Of a stretch of DNA of 64,000 nt, positions 52,730 through 63,133 are shown piece after piece. Each line of letters starts with the position of its first letter. Within the stretch, counting starts at the first letter, position 1. Origin of the DNA: Nitrospirota bacterium (lineage in GTDB: Bacteria > JACPQY01); NCBI GenBank assembly GCA_016180645.1, contig JACPAV010000008.1, positions 1 to 64,000 of the forward strand, given 5' to 3'. Under the pieces are notes generated by a model, which worked only from the letters and a program-made list of their open reading frames with translations, did not search any database and was not told the DNA's origin. The position numbers and the translations under genes were made by a program.

Positions 52730-54274
52730 TCACTTGCCGCCGCTGTCCTCGATCATCCGCCACTGCCGGCCATCCCGTCTCAGCAATTCATCCGCTTCCT
52801 TCGGCCCCCACGTCCCGCAGGGATAGTTCGGGAACTGCCGCGCCGGCAGCGCCTTCCAGACATCGAGGACGGGCGAGACGACCGTCCAGCCCGCATCCAC
52901 CATGTCTCCGCGCTGGAAGAGCGTGGCATCGCCGATCATGCAATCATAGAGAAGAGTCTCGTAGCCCGTCGTGGGCGCCGCTCCGAAGTAGTCGGCGTAC
53001 CGGAAGTCCATGTTGACCGGACCCATGCGCATCTGTGGCCCCGGGATTTTGGCTTCGAACCGCAGGGAGATGCCTTCGTCCGGCTGGATATGGACCACGA
53101 GCAGGTTGGGCTCGACGAGTTCGACGGGCGTGTCCCGAAACAAGACGTACGGGACCCGTTTGAAGTGAATGGCAATCTCGCTGATGCGTTTGGGCAGACG
53201 CTTCCCTGTTCGCAGGTAGAAGGGAACGCCCGCCCACCGCCAATTCTCGACGAAGAGTTTCAGGGCCACAAACGTCTCGGTGTGCGATTGGGGCGAGACG
53301 TGAGGCTCCGAGCGATAGCCGGGGAGTTTCCTGTCGCCGATCATGCCGTCTCCGTATTGCCCCCTTACGCTGCTTGTCAGGATGTCTTCGGGGGCAAGTG
53401 GATGGATCGACCGAAGAATTTTCACTTTCTCATCCCGCACGGCATCAGCCTCGAAGGAGATCGGCGCCTCCATGGCGGTGAGGGCCAGAAGCTGAAAGAG
53501 GTGGTTGGGAACCATGTCCCGCAATGCGCCCGCTTCCTCGTAATATCCGCCGCGTTGCTCGACGCCCACGGTCTCCGCGACGGTGATTTGGACGTGATCG
53601 ACGAAGTTCCGATTCCACACGGGCTCGTGAATTCCGTTGGCAAACCGGAAGAGAAGCATATTTTGGACCGTTTCCTTTCCCAGGTAGTGGTCGATCCGGT
53701 AGATCTGCTGTTCGTCGAGGACTTTTGTGAGTTCGCGGTTCAGCGCCCGCGCGGAATCGAGATCCCGGCCGAACGGTTTTTCGAAGACCACCCTTCGCCA
53801 CCGGCTGTTGTCTTCGCGCACCAGGCCCGCGTCGCCCAGTTGGCGGACGATTTCTCCGAAGAAGACCGGAGGCGTGGCCATGTAAAACAGTTGATGACCG
53901 TGCGTGCCGTGTTCCTTCTCGGCCTGAGTCAGAACCTCGCCAAGCTTCTTGTACAGCGCCGGATCCTTGAACTCCCCAGGGACGTAATAGATCCGGCGAT
54001 CAAACCATTCCCACATGGCGCCGTCCACGGCGGAGGTGGCGTACTCCCGGATATCCCGATCCATTCGTTTCCGGAATTCTTCCGTTGTCATCGGTTCGCG
54101 GGCGACGGCGATCATCGCGAAATCCCGGGACAGGAGATCGCTCTTTACGAGATTGACGAGGGCCGGCACGAGCTTCCTCTTGGTCAGATCTCCCGCGCCG
54201 CCGAAGATCACAACCGTGCAAGGGTCTCCCGGCCTCTGCGTCCCTTGCGTTGGGGTCAGGTCTTTCGTTACCAT
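52730..54274 (-). CDS. zwf: glucose-6-phosphate 1-dehydrogenase
   Basis: 514 residues: NADP-binding [20 protein letters not shown] near the N-terminus, the catalytic site [14 protein letters not shown], and the substrate Lys in [15 protein letters not shown]. Oxidises glucose 6-phosphate to 6-phosphogluconolactone, the entry of the oxidative pentose phosphate pathway. The ATG at 54274 has GGAGAGGG upstream. Followed after 97 nt by glk and preceded by gnd. Confidence 0.96.
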   Translation of the reverse strand: MVTKDLTPTQGTQRPGDPCTVVIFGGAGDLTKRKLVPALVNLVKSDLLSRDFAMIAVAREPMTTEEFRKRMDRDIREYATSAVDGAMWEWFDRRIYYVPGEFKDPALYKKLGEVLTQAEKEHGTHGHQLFYMATPPVFFGEIVRQLGDAGLVREDNSRWRRVVFEKPFGRDLDSARALNRELTKVLDEQQIYRIDHYLGKETVQNMLLFRFANGIHEPVWNRNFVDHVQITVAETVGVEQRGGYYEEAGALRDMVPNHLFQLLALTAMEAPISFEADAVRDEKVKILRSIHPLAPEDILTSSVRGQYGDGMIGDRKLPGYRSEPHVSPQSHTETFVALKLFVENWRWAGVPFYLRTGKRLPKRISEIAIHFKRVPYVLFRDTPVELVEPNLLVVHIQPDEGISLRFEAKIPGPQMRMGPVNMDFRYADYFGAAPTTGYETLLYDCMIGDATLFQRGDMVDAGWTVVSPVLDVWKALPARQFPNYPCGTWGPKEADELLRRDGRQWRMIEDSGGK

Positions 54275-54296
54275 ATTTCCCTCTCCCTCTCCGCCT

Positions 54297-55280
54297 TCAT
54301 CCTCCCGTAGGCCGTTCCACATGCCCCCCGAACTTCTGCCGCATGGCGGAGAGGATCTTCTCCGCAAACGTGTGCTCCTGCCTTGAACGGAACCGGGCGT
54401 AAAGCGAGGCCGAAAGAACATCGGCCGGCACCGCCTCCTCGATGGCCGCCTGGATCGTCCACCGGCCCTCCCCGGAGTCTTGAACGAATCCCGTGTAGTT
54501 GGAGAGGCTCTGGTTTTCCACGAGGGCCATCGCCGCCAGGTCGAGAAGCCACGAGCCGACCACGCTTCCCCGCCGCCACAGCTCCGCTATGTCCGCGATG
54601 TCCAGATCGTATCGGCAATCTTCCGCCACCTCTTTGGCGTTGGCATTCCGCAGAATATCGAATCCCTCGGCGTAGGCCTGCATCAGACCGTACTCAATCC
54701 CGTTGTGAATCATCTTCACAAAATGGCCCGCCCCCGCAGGCCCGCAGTGGAGGTAGCCATCCTCCGCGGTTCCCGACTTCTTCTCGCGACCCGGCGTTCG
54801 CGGCGTATCGCCTTTTCCAGGGGCCAGCGTCTTCAGGATTGGCGTGATCGTATCGACCGCATTCTTCGGACCGCCGATCATCATGCAGTAGCCCCTCTCC
54901 AAACCCCAGACGCCTCCACTGGTTCCCACGTCCACGTAGGAAATCCCCTTGGGCTCAAGCGTTTTCGACCGGCGAACGTCGTCTTTGAAATACGAATTGC
55001 CGCCGTCAATGATGACGTCCCCCTTTCCCATGCCTTTGGCGAGCGCCGATACGGTTTCTTCGGTCGGCTTCCCCGCCGGCACCATGACCCAGGCGACCTT
55101 TGGCTTGCCAAGTTTGGAAGTGAAATCGTCGAGGGACGCCGCCCCAGTCGCTCCCTCTTTGGCCATCGCCTTCACATTGTCCGCGCTCAGGTCAAAGACA
55201 ACGCATTCATGCTTGCCTCGAAGGAGGCGCCGAACCATGTTGGCCCCCATCCGGCCGAGGCCGACCATTCCCATCTTCAT
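54297..55280 (-). CDS. gnd: 6-phosphogluconate dehydrogenase, short (YqeC/GndA-like) type
   Basis: 327 residues beginning [20 protein letters not shown], with [35 protein letters not shown] and the catalytic Lys in [20 protein letters not shown]. The length (about 330, not 470) is that of the short Gnd type. Oxidatively decarboxylates 6-phosphogluconate to ribulose 5-phosphate. ATG at 55280 with GGGAGG upstream; 19 nt after tal-pgi. Confidence 0.93.
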   Translation of the reverse strand: MKMGMVGLGRMGANMVRRLLRGKHECVVFDLSADNVKAMAKEGATGAASLDDFTSKLGKPKVAWVMVPAGKPTEETVSALAKGMGKGDVIIDGGNSYFKDDVRRSKTLEPKGISYVDVGTSGGVWGLERGYCMMIGGPKNAVDTITPILKTLAPGKGDTPRTPGREKKSGTAEDGYLHCGPAGAGHFVKMIHNGIEYGLMQAYAEGFDILRNANAKEVAEDCRYDLDIADIAELWRRGSVVGSWLLDLAAMALVENQSLSNYTGFVQDSGEGRWTIQAAIEEAVPADVLSASLYARFRSRQEHTFAEKILSAMRQKFGGHVERPTGG

Positions 55281-55299
55281 ACGTTCCTCCCTTTCGATA

Positions 55300-58155
55300 C
55301 TACCGCAGAGCCTCGCGAATGACTTTCCCCAACAAAGCCAAGCCCGACTCCACATCTTTTCCCAAGTGGACCCGAAGCGCCCGCCGCTCGCGCTCCGCCA
55401 GGACCTCGAAATCGCCCCGGGCCTGGGCGGCTTTCACGACGCCGAACGTGTAGTTCTGCCCCGGTACGGGCAGATCTGCCGCATCGTCGCATGTAACTTG
55501 TAGGAACACCCCGCTGTTGGGTCCACCCTTATAGGCCTGACCCGTTGAATGCAGAAAGCGAGGACCGAAGCCCAGACAGGTGGCCACCCGTTTCGAATCC
55601 CGCACTGCGTGGCGGATCGAATGCAAAGTGCGTTCGTGCGCCTCCGTCATTTCGACGTAGGCCAGGAGCGCGAAGTAGTCCCCCGCACCCAGTCGGTCAA
55701 GATGCGACTTCAAATACACGGAAAGCGTACGCGATTTTCCCACCCCACGATTGAGTGCCGCGGCATTCATTGCGTCCGCGTACAGTGCCAGCCCATCCGA
55801 TCTAAACAGGGGTGTTTCCCCGGGCAGGGTGCCTGACTTCTCATATTCTGACGTCAAGCGACGCGTGGCGATCTTGCTCGCCTCCACATCCGGTTGGTTG
55901 AACGGATGGATTCCCAGGATCGAGCCGGCTACGGCGGTGGCGATTTCCCATCGAAAGAATTCCTGCCCGATTTCGTACGGATCGGCCATGTGGATCCGCA
56001 CGACCGGGTGGCCCGCTTTTTCCAAAGCGTCCACGGCCACATCCTGTTTCGGGTCGGGTGCCGAATCGAGCCGCATATGGACGAACACGCGATCCTGGCC
56101 GTAGGCCGAGGGCGGTCCCGGCTCCTCGATGTCGATCGGGATGAGTCCTTTGCCGGATTTCCCGGTCGATTCCGCCAGCAGTTGTTCCAACCAAGCGCCC
56201 AAGGCCGCCACGGCCGGCGACGCGATGAGTGTCACCTTGTCTTTCCCCTGGCGCACCGCTTCACCGAGAACGATTCCCAGCGCCACGCCGGGATTGCTTT
56301 CAGGCGGCACGCACGAAGCGCACGAATGAACCATCTCCTCGGCCCGATCGAGAACTTTCGATACATCCAGACCCATGATCGCCGCCGGGACCATGCCGAA
56401 ATCGGACAACACGGAATAGCGCCCACCGATGCTCGCCCTTCCGAAAAAGACATGGCCGAATCCATCGCCTTCCGCCACCGCCTGCATCTTGGATCCCGGG
56501 TCCGTAATGGCGATGAATCGACGACCTGCATCCTTCTCGCCCAACGCTTTCCTGGCCTTTTCGAAGAAGTATTGCTTGAAGATATTTGGTTCCAGCGTGC
56601 TGCCGGACTTGCTGGAGACGATGAAGAGGGTCTTGGATAGATCGATCCGCCCCTCGAAGGAGGCGATTTGCGCAGGGTCCGTCGAATCGAGAACGAGCAA
56701 CTCCGGAAATCCTGCGATCCGTCCAAACGTCTTTTTCAGCACCTCTGGACCGAGACTCGACCCCCCCATCCCCAGGAGGAGCGCGTGCAAATAGCCTGCT
56801 GTTCGGACCTCGTCGGACAACCGCTTCAGAGGGTCCAAATGTGCGAGCTGGTCGTCGGTGATGCCGAGCCATCCCATCCAGTTCGATTCATCGGATCTTG
56901 TCCAGAGGCCCGTATCGCGCGCCCAAAGACGGCGGATCTTCCCTCCCTTGCGCCAATCCTCCACGGTCGTTTTCACGGCCTTGTCCAAATCGGGGGGCAG
57001 CGTAAAGGTCTGACGATCCAGGCGCGGTCCCAACACGATCTCGCGTTTTTTCTCAACCGCCGCCAGCAGCTTGTCGAAGGCGTCCGAAAACAGCGTGACG
57101 GCTTCATCCAAAAGCTTGTCGGTCACGCGGTCCATCGAGATGCCGACCTGCTCAAGGATTTCCATCGAGTCGTGGGCCTCTTCCAGATGCTCCTCCAAAC
57201 TCGCCCTCGGCCGGCCGTGCTCGCGATAGGCATCCAGCGTGGCGCCGGGAACCGTGTTCACCGTGTCCGGCCCGATCAGTTCCTCGATGTAGAGTACATC
57301 CCGATACGTGGGGTTCTTCGTTCCCGTGCTGGCCCAGAGGAGGCGCTGCGTCTTGGCGTCCTTGGCCGCGAGCGCCTGCCACCGCTTTGACCGAACGAAC
57401 TCCTTGTAGCGCTGATAGGTCAGCTTGGCATTCGCGATGGCCGTTTTGCCGAGGAGGCTTTTCAGAAGCGACCGGTCGACTGCCCGGATCTCCCCCTTGA
57501 GCCGCGCCTCGATCTGACCATCCACCGCGGAGTCGATCCGGCTGATGAAGAAACTGGCAACGCTGCACACCGAGCCGATTTCGCCGCCCGCGGCCAGTCG
57601 TTTCTCCAGACCTTCCATGAAGGCTTCCGAAACTCGCTCATACATCGCCCGGGCGAAGAGGAGCGTGACGTTGACGTTGATGCCTTCGCTGATGATCTGA
57701 ACGATGGCGGGAATCCCCTCCGGGGTCGCCGGGACTTTGATCATGACATTGTCACGCCCCACGGCATTCCAGAGCCGGCGCGCTTCCTCGACCGTGGCCT
57801 GGGAATCGCGGGCCAGGTACGGAGAGACTTCAAGGCTGACATACCCGTCTCGCTTGGCCGTTTTCTCATAGACGGGCCACAGCACATCGGCGGCATCCTG
57901 GATATCCTTCACGGCCAGTTCCTCGAAGAGGGATTTGGCGTCCAAGTCTTTTCGGCGTTCGACCGCCTTGAGCGCGTTGTTGTAGTCCGGGCTTCCCGAG
58001 ATCGCTTTTTCAAAAATGGCAGGATTGGACGTCACACCTCGGAGTCCATCCTTCTCGACCAGTTGATGGAGTTCGCCGCTGGTGATCAAGCCGCGCCGGA
58101 TGGAGTCGAGCCAGATGGACTGTCCGAGTTCCTGCGTGGCCAGAAGGGGATTCAC
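55300..58155 (-). CDS. transaldolase-glucose-6-phosphate isomerase fusion protein
   Basis: 951 residues joining two enzymes. Residues about 1-360 are transaldolase ([31 protein letters not shown] with the Schiff-base Lys, [15 protein letters not shown]); residues about 400-950 are phosphoglucose isomerase ([46 protein letters not shown]). Fused TAL-PGI is known in some cyanobacteria, actinobacteria and deltaproteobacteria. It recycles pentose phosphates to hexose 6-phosphates for zwf. The GTG at 58155 has GGAGGT 6 nt upstream and gives the standard N-terminus; an ATG further out is possible. Confidence 0.94.
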   Translation of the reverse strand: MNPLLATQELGQSIWLDSIRRGLITSGELHQLVEKDGLRGVTSNPAIFEKAISGSPDYNNALKAVERRKDLDAKSLFEELAVKDIQDAADVLWPVYEKTAKRDGYVSLEVSPYLARDSQATVEEARRLWNAVGRDNVMIKVPATPEGIPAIVQIISEGINVNVTLLFARAMYERVSEAFMEGLEKRLAAGGEIGSVCSVASFFISRIDSAVDGQIEARLKGEIRAVDRSLLKSLLGKTAIANAKLTYQRYKEFVRSKRWQALAAKDAKTQRLLWASTGTKNPTYRDVLYIEELIGPDTVNTVPGATLDAYREHGRPRASLEEHLEEAHDSMEILEQVGISMDRVTDKLLDEAVTLFSDAFDKLLAAVEKKREIVLGPRLDRQTFTLPPDLDKAVKTTVEDWRKGGKIRRLWARDTGLWTRSDESNWMGWLGITDDQLAHLDPLKRLSDEVRTAGYLHALLLGMGGSSLGPEVLKKTFGRIAGFPELLVLDSTDPAQIASFEGRIDLSKTLFIVSSKSGSTLEPNIFKQYFFEKARKALGEKDAGRRFIAITDPGSKMQAVAEGDGFGHVFFGRASIGGRYSVLSDFGMVPAAIMGLDVSKVLDRAEEMVHSCASCVPPESNPGVALGIVLGEAVRQGKDKVTLIASPAVAALGAWLEQLLAESTGKSGKGLIPIDIEEPGPPSAYGQDRVFVHMRLDSAPDPKQDVAVDALEKAGHPVVRIHMADPYEIGQEFFRWEIATAVAGSILGIHPFNQPDVEASKIATRRLTSEYEKSGTLPGETPLFRSDGLALYADAMNAAALNRGVGKSRTLSVYLKSHLDRLGAGDYFALLAYVEMTEAHERTLHSIRHAVRDSKRVATCLGFGPRFLHSTGQAYKGGPNSGVFLQVTCDDAADLPVPGQNYTFGVVKAAQARGDFEVLAERERRALRVHLGKDVESGLALLGKVIREALR

Positions 58156-58211
58156 CCCGCCACCTCCATCCATCGAAGAACACCGTGGCGGGCGCAACCC
58201 GGGTACATGCT

Positions 58212-58742
58212 TCAGCGGTGGGATCGGACTCGGCGTGCGGGGGGCGTCCGTTTGGCGGGGGAAGCGGCCGGAGGCCGGACGGGTTCTCCTTGTCTCGAAT
58301 ATTTCTTTTCGAGAGTGTTTACCTTGTTCAGGCGACGCACATGCCGCTCCACGGTACTGAACTCCGTGCTCAAGAACGCGGTGACGAGTTCGCGCGCAAC
58401 CTCACGGCCGATGACCCGTGCTCCCAGGACGAGTACATTCATCGCGTCGTGCGACACGCCCTGCTTGGCCGAATAGGTATCGTGACACAATCCGGCCCGG
58501 ATCCCCGGGAGTTTGTTCGCCGCCACGGAGGCGCCGACCCCGCTCCCGCAGATCACGATCCCTCGATCGGCCTTTCCTTCCCGGATGGCCACTCCGACTT
58601 TCTCCGCGTAGTCGGGATAGTCGGCCGGCTCCGCGCTGTAGGTGCCGACGTCGGCCACCGGATGCTGAAGCTCGCGCAGGACGGCTACGACGAACTGCTT
58701 CAGTTCGAATCCCGCATGATCCGATCCGATGACCACGCGCAT
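58212..58742 (-). CDS. rpiB: ribose-5-phosphate isomerase B with extended tail
   Basis: 176 residues: [40 protein letters not shown] with the catalytic Cys, and [20 protein letters not shown] match RpiB, which interconverts ribose and ribulose 5-phosphates. A basic Pro/Arg tail of about 35 residues ([20 protein letters not shown]) follows the fold and is unusual for the family. ATG at 58742 after GGAGGAATTG. Lies between tkt and tal-pgi. Confidence 0.94.
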   Translation of the reverse strand: MRVVIGSDHAGFELKQFVVAVLRELQHPVADVGTYSAEPADYPDYAEKVGVAIREGKADRGIVICGSGVGASVAANKLPGIRAGLCHDTYSAKQGVSHDAMNVLVLGARVIGREVARELVTAFLSTEFSTVERHVRRLNKVNTLEKKYSRQGEPVRPPAASPAKRTPPARRVRSHR

Positions 58743-58855
58743 CAATTCCTCCGTTGGTTACTCATGGGACGCATCAAGGAGCGGGGATCTTACTTCTTTG
58801 CCGCGGCGAATTCGAGTACTCGTTTGTTCCGAAGTTTCATCACACCCCAAGCGTC

Positions 58856-60916
58856 CTATCCCTTGAGGGACAGCTGTGCCCTCGCTCCGTCCACGACCCT
58901 ATCCACGGTGAAGCCGAACTTGGATTGAAGCTCCTTGAGGGGCGCCGAGGCGCCGAAGGAGCGCATGCCGATGACGGCGCCGGTCAAGCCCACGTACCGC
59001 TCCCAACCGAAGGTCGCGGCCTGCTCCACCGCCACCCGCGCTTTCACGTCAGGCGGAAGGACGCCGTCCCGATAGGACACGGTTTGTTGTTCAAACAGTT
59101 CCCAGCAGGGCATGCTGACCACGCGGGATCGCACTCCCGTCTTCGCGAGCTTTTCATGCGCCTCTATGCAGAGGTTGACTTCGCTTCCGCTGCCCATGAG
59201 GATCACGTCCGGCTTGCCGTTCGGCGCGTCGGCGAGCACATAGGCGCCCTTCGTAAGTCCGGAGGCCGACGCGAATTTCGAGCGATCCAGCGTGGGGATT
59301 GCCTGGCGGCTGAGGACGAGCGCCGCCGGCTCATGTTGAAGTTGCATGATCACTTTCCAGGCTTCGACCGTTTCATTGGCGTCCGCCGGGCGGAACGTGA
59401 GTAGGCCCGGTATCGCGCGAAGAGAAGCCAACTGTTCAATCGGCTGATGGGTGGGACCGTCCTCACCAACCCCAATCGAATCGTGTGTGAAAATGTATAT
59501 CACGGGAATTTCCATGATCGCCGCGAGGCGGATCGCGGGACGAGAGTAATCGCTGAAGATGAGAAAGCCCGACCCAAAGGGTCGCACTTTGGAGAGCGAA
59601 AGCCCGTTCAGCACGGCCCCCATCGCGTGCTCACGCACGCCGAAATGGAAATTCCTCCCGCCGGGCGTCGAGGCGGTCGAATCCCCCGCCCCGTCGAACG
59701 TCAGTCGCGTTTTGGTGGAAGGAGCGAGGTCGGCCGAGCCCCCGATCAGCCATGGAATCTCCTTCGCGAGAGCATTCAGGATTTTGGCTGAAGCTTCGCG
59801 TCCCGCAACGCCCTTCACGTCGGGGGCAAACGTCGGAAGATCTTTGTCCCATCCGGCCGGGAGCGCACGTTTCTGCATGTTCAACAAGCTCTCGGCGAAG
59901 TCCGGAAACTTCAACCGGTAGGACTCGAAACGCTCCATCCATTCTTTGCGAAGACGCGAGCCCCGTTCCCCGATCCCCTTGCCGAAGTGTCCGCGTACCC
60001 CGTCCGGCACCAGGAATTTCGCATCCTCCGGCCAGCCGTAGTTCTTCTTCGCCGCCCGGATTTCGTCTTCCCCCAGCGGTTCCCCGTGCGCCGCGCTGGT
60101 GTCCTGTTTGTGGGGCGCGCCATACGCAATGTGACTATCGACGATCACCAGTGTGGGCCGGTCGTTTGTGGCTTTGAACGTACGAAAAGCCCTCTCCAGC
60201 ATGTCCAGATCGTTCGCGTCCCCAACCCGCGTCACGTTCCATCCATAGCCGATGAATCGCGTGGCCACGTCCTCGCTGAAGGCCCAGTCCGTGTGCCCTT
60301 CGATGGTGATCCGGTTGTTGTCGTAGATCCAGCAGAGATTCGACAAACGTAGGTGACCGGCCAACGAGGCCGCTTCGGAGGAGACGCCCTCCATCATGCA
60401 ACCGTCCCCGCAGAGCGCATAGACGCTGTAGTTGAACATTTCGAGATCGGGACGATTGAAGGTCGTCCCCAACCATCGTCCCGCGATCGCCATGCCGACG
60501 CTCGTGGCGACGCCCTGTCCCAATGGGCCGGTGGTGGTCTCCACACCGGAGGTCCAGTGATACTCGGGATGGCCGGGACACCTGCTGTCAAGTTGTCTGA
60601 ACCGCTTGATGTCGTCCAGTCCCACCGACGGCTCGCCCAGACGCTCATATTTCGCATTGACGGCTTTCACACCCGCGAGGTGCAACAGCGAGTAAAGCAG
60701 CATCGAGGCGTGCCCCATCGAGAGGACGAATCGATCCCGGTTCGGCCAGATCGGATCTTCCGGATCGAAGCGAAGAAACCGCTGCCAAAGGCAATACGCC
60801 ACCGGCGCCATGGCCATCGGCGTTCCGGGGTGGCCGGAGTTGGCCTGCTGAACGGCGTCCATGGCCAGCGTTCGAATGGTATTGATGCAGAGTGAGTCCA
60901 GTGACTTATCGTCCAC
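58856..60916 (-). CDS. tkt: transketolase
   Basis: 686 residues: thiamine diphosphate motif CGDGCMMEGVSSEAASLAGH and NLCWIYDNNRITIEG, phosphate-site His in GHPGTPMAMAP, ETTTGPLGQGVATSVGMAIA, and the pyrimidine domain NFHFGVREHAMGAVLNGLSL with THDSIGVGEDGPTHQPIEQL. Transfers two-carbon units between sugar phosphates. The GTG at 60916 has GGGAGG 4 nt upstream. Preceded by an R1 repeat and the debranching enzyme gene. Confidence 0.96.
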   Translation of the reverse strand: MDDKSLDSLCINTIRTLAMDAVQQANSGHPGTPMAMAPVAYCLWQRFLRFDPEDPIWPNRDRFVLSMGHASMLLYSLLHLAGVKAVNAKYERLGEPSVGLDDIKRFRQLDSRCPGHPEYHWTSGVETTTGPLGQGVATSVGMAIAGRWLGTTFNRPDLEMFNYSVYALCGDGCMMEGVSSEAASLAGHLRLSNLCWIYDNNRITIEGHTDWAFSEDVATRFIGYGWNVTRVGDANDLDMLERAFRTFKATNDRPTLVIVDSHIAYGAPHKQDTSAAHGEPLGEDEIRAAKKNYGWPEDAKFLVPDGVRGHFGKGIGERGSRLRKEWMERFESYRLKFPDFAESLLNMQKRALPAGWDKDLPTFAPDVKGVAGREASAKILNALAKEIPWLIGGSADLAPSTKTRLTFDGAGDSTASTPGGRNFHFGVREHAMGAVLNGLSLSKVRPFGSGFLIFSDYSRPAIRLAAIMEIPVIYIFTHDSIGVGEDGPTHQPIEQLASLRAIPGLLTFRPADANETVEAWKVIMQLQHEPAALVLSRQAIPTLDRSKFASASGLTKGAYVLADAPNGKPDVILMGSGSEVNLCIEAHEKLAKTGVRSRVVSMPCWELFEQQTVSYRDGVLPPDVKARVAVEQAATFGWERYVGLTGAVIGMRSFGASAPLKELQSKFGFTVDRVVDGARAQLSLKG

Positions 60917-60954
60917 GAGTCCTCCCTTGAAGCATTGAGCGGCTAGCAGAACGA

Positions 60955-61013
60955 GTAGGGGAGGGTCTTCAGACCCTCCCGACAGGACGGAGCATCTAAA
61001 GATGCGCCCCTAC
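60955..61013. repeat. dispersed palindromic repeat, family R1, at the 3' end of the debranching enzyme gene
   Basis: GTAGGGGAGGGTC-ttca-GACCCTCCC is followed by GGAGCATC-taaa-GATGCGCCCCTAC. On the minus strand its GTAG edge supplies the TAG stop (61010-61012) of the debranching enzyme. Confidence 0.85.
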
Positions 61014-63043
61014 AAATCTGCATTCTGTTGGAGCCTCTTTGTTTTTCGCGAGGTGGGTGCAAAAACGCCCATTTCCAATCGGAGGTACTCCCCGAGGGAC
61101 CACGCCTGGAACGGGCAGCCGCGAGAGATATGTGGCGGCTCGGCATCTGCAATTTCTGAGATGTGCCCCAGTCCCGCTTCGTCCAGGTGCGCCCGGAGTC
61201 CCGGCAGGAAGCGTGACCTCGCCTCCCGTTTCGCGTTCTCCGAACTTCCACGCACCCGAATCCATGCTTCCACGAACGGTCCCATCAGCCACGGCCAGAC
61301 CGTCCCCTGATGATAGGCGCCATCGCGTTGGTGCACCCCGCCTTCGTATCGCGCCGCGTACCCGGATTCGCCGGGGGCCAGAGTTCGCAGTCCCATGGGA
61401 GTGAGGAGCCGGTTTTCTACGACTTCCACAACTTGTGTGGCGGCATTGCGGTCAAGCAATGAGAATGGCAGACCGCCTACCGCAAAGATCTGGTTTGGGC
61501 GAAGGCCTGCGTCATTCCGTCCCGGCTCGTGATCCACGTCGACCACGTCGAAGAGACAGCCGCGACCGGAATTCCAGAATCGTGCTCGAAATGTTTTCTG
61601 TAGGCTCTCGAAGGGGCCGAGGGAGCCTCCCTCCAGTTCGCCCAGGATCCGGACCGCGTTCAACCACAGCGCCTGGATCTCGACCGGTTTTCCGATGCGA
61701 GGCGTGACAGGCCGTCCGTCCACTCTCGCATCCATCCAGGTGAGCTGTGTTCCGGTCTCACCGCATGCGAGAAGTCCGTCGTGGTCCTGATGAATCCCGT
61801 AGCGAGTGCCCCTGGCGTAGCCGTCCAGAATGGCCCGAACCGCCGAAACCAACCGGACGCGCAACTCCTCGGTCACCTTGAATCGCCTTGACGCGGCCAG
61901 GCGCAGAAACTCATAGACCGCCACCACGAACCAGAGCGAGGCGTCCACCGAATTGAATTCCGGCTCTCCGCCCGAATCGGGAAACCGATTCGGAAGCATG
62001 CCCTCCGATACCATGTCTGACCAATTCGAGAGAATGTCGTGAGCCTCCCCGAATCGGCCTGTAGCCAGACACAGTCCTCGGAGCGAGATGAACGTATCCC
62101 GCCCCCAATCGGTGAACCACGGATAGCCGGCCACAAGAGTCTTGCCTTCTCCCCGCTTGGTGGCATCCAGCCAGTCGCGGGACGGCCATGCCGTCCTGGC
62201 GCCGCCTCGTCGCACCAGGTAAGAATCAGCAGACTGGTGGAGCGGCGAGGAGAAACGCTTGCGTCGGTTCAACTCCGCCTTTCGATGAGCCTCAAAGCGC
62301 GACCTCGCGTCAATGGTGGCGTCCACGGATGAACCGGCCTGCTCAGCCGATAGAATCCAGATCGCCGGGCCTGCCGACAGATCCCACTTCATCACACCGG
62401 GCGATCCGAGATCCTCACTGGAATCCAAGCCCCGGTCCCGCTCTTGGGCGTACAGGAAGTTGCCGTACCAGGTCGGCTCATGGCGGTACGTACCGTTCAT
62501 CCGACTGACCACTCGTGGATGGACGGCATAGGGTCTCCAAGACACGTAACCTTCACCCGCCCCTGACTCAAAGTTGAACGATGGGTTGTTGTGGTGCAAC
62601 GAGTGGTAGTCACGACCTGACAGGAAGGGACGGACACGAAGCCGGCCTGGCTGCTTCTTGCCAAGCACTTTCCAGGAGATGCACACGGATTGTGTCTCGT
62701 GCGGCACGAACAGCTCGTGCAGGAGGCGCGTCCCGTTCTCAAACTGGAACGTCCATGTGGGCCACGGGTCGGGCTTGAAGGAATCGATTCGGGTCATTCC
62801 ATCCGGATGCACCACCTCCGGCAGGTATCGCTGGGAGGTGATCGCATAGCTGCCCTCCGGGGTGTCGACCCAGGCGTCAAACCCGTTGACGAGCACCACA
62901 CGGCCGGCGGGGGGATCCGTGGCGACGAGAAGGAGGGCGTGGTAGCGGCGGCTGCGGATTCCGGAAACTGTTCCTGACGCGAACCCACCGAGGCCGTCCG
63001 CCTCCAGCCATTCCGCGTTGGGATCGAAACCAAGACCCTCCAA
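61010..63043 (-). CDS. glycogen debranching enzyme-like glucosidase (amylo-alpha-1,6-glucosidase type)
   Basis: 677 residues. An N-terminal GDE-N domain (about 5-230: EWLEADGLGGFASGTVSGIR, the signature of bacterial/archaeal debranching enzymes) is followed by an (alpha/alpha)6 barrel with GYPWFTDWGRDTFISLRGL (acid residues), NRFPDSGGEPEFNSVDASLW and GAYHQGTVWPWLMGPFVEAW. It trims alpha-1,6 branches of glycogen-like glucan to glucose. The start is TTG at 63043 (AGGT 7 nt upstream). The gene is framed exactly by two R1 repeats, which also give it its stop codon. Confidence 0.88.
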   Translation of the reverse strand: MEGLGFDPNAEWLEADGLGGFASGTVSGIRSRRYHALLLVATDPPAGRVVLVNGFDAWVDTPEGSYAITSQRYLPEVVHPDGMTRIDSFKPDPWPTWTFQFENGTRLLHELFVPHETQSVCISWKVLGKKQPGRLRVRPFLSGRDYHSLHHNNPSFNFESGAGEGYVSWRPYAVHPRVVSRMNGTYRHEPTWYGNFLYAQERDRGLDSSEDLGSPGVMKWDLSAGPAIWILSAEQAGSSVDATIDARSRFEAHRKAELNRRKRFSSPLHQSADSYLVRRGGARTAWPSRDWLDATKRGEGKTLVAGYPWFTDWGRDTFISLRGLCLATGRFGEAHDILSNWSDMVSEGMLPNRFPDSGGEPEFNSVDASLWFVVAVYEFLRLAASRRFKVTEELRVRLVSAVRAILDGYARGTRYGIHQDHDGLLACGETGTQLTWMDARVDGRPVTPRIGKPVEIQALWLNAVRILGELEGGSLGPFESLQKTFRARFWNSGRGCLFDVVDVDHEPGRNDAGLRPNQIFAVGGLPFSLLDRNAATQVVEVVENRLLTPMGLRTLAPGESGYAARYEGGVHQRDGAYHQGTVWPWLMGPFVEAWIRVRGSSENAKREARSRFLPGLRAHLDEAGLGHISEIADAEPPHISRGCPFQAWSLGEYLRLEMGVFAPTSRKTKRLQQNADL

Positions 63044-63058
63044 CAGAATGACCTATTC

Positions 63059-63116
63059 GTAGGGGGGCATCTTTAGATGCTCCTCTTATCGGGAGGGTCT
63101 AAAGACCCCCCCCTAC
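63059..63116. repeat. dispersed palindromic repeat, family R1, upstream of the debranching enzyme gene
   Basis: GTAGGGGGGCATC-ttta-GATGCTCC is followed by GGGAGGGTC-taaa-GACCCCCCCCTAC. It sits in the 91-nt gap between the two glycoside hydrolase genes. Confidence 0.85.
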
Positions 63117-63133
63117 CCATTCTGCCAGGGACT

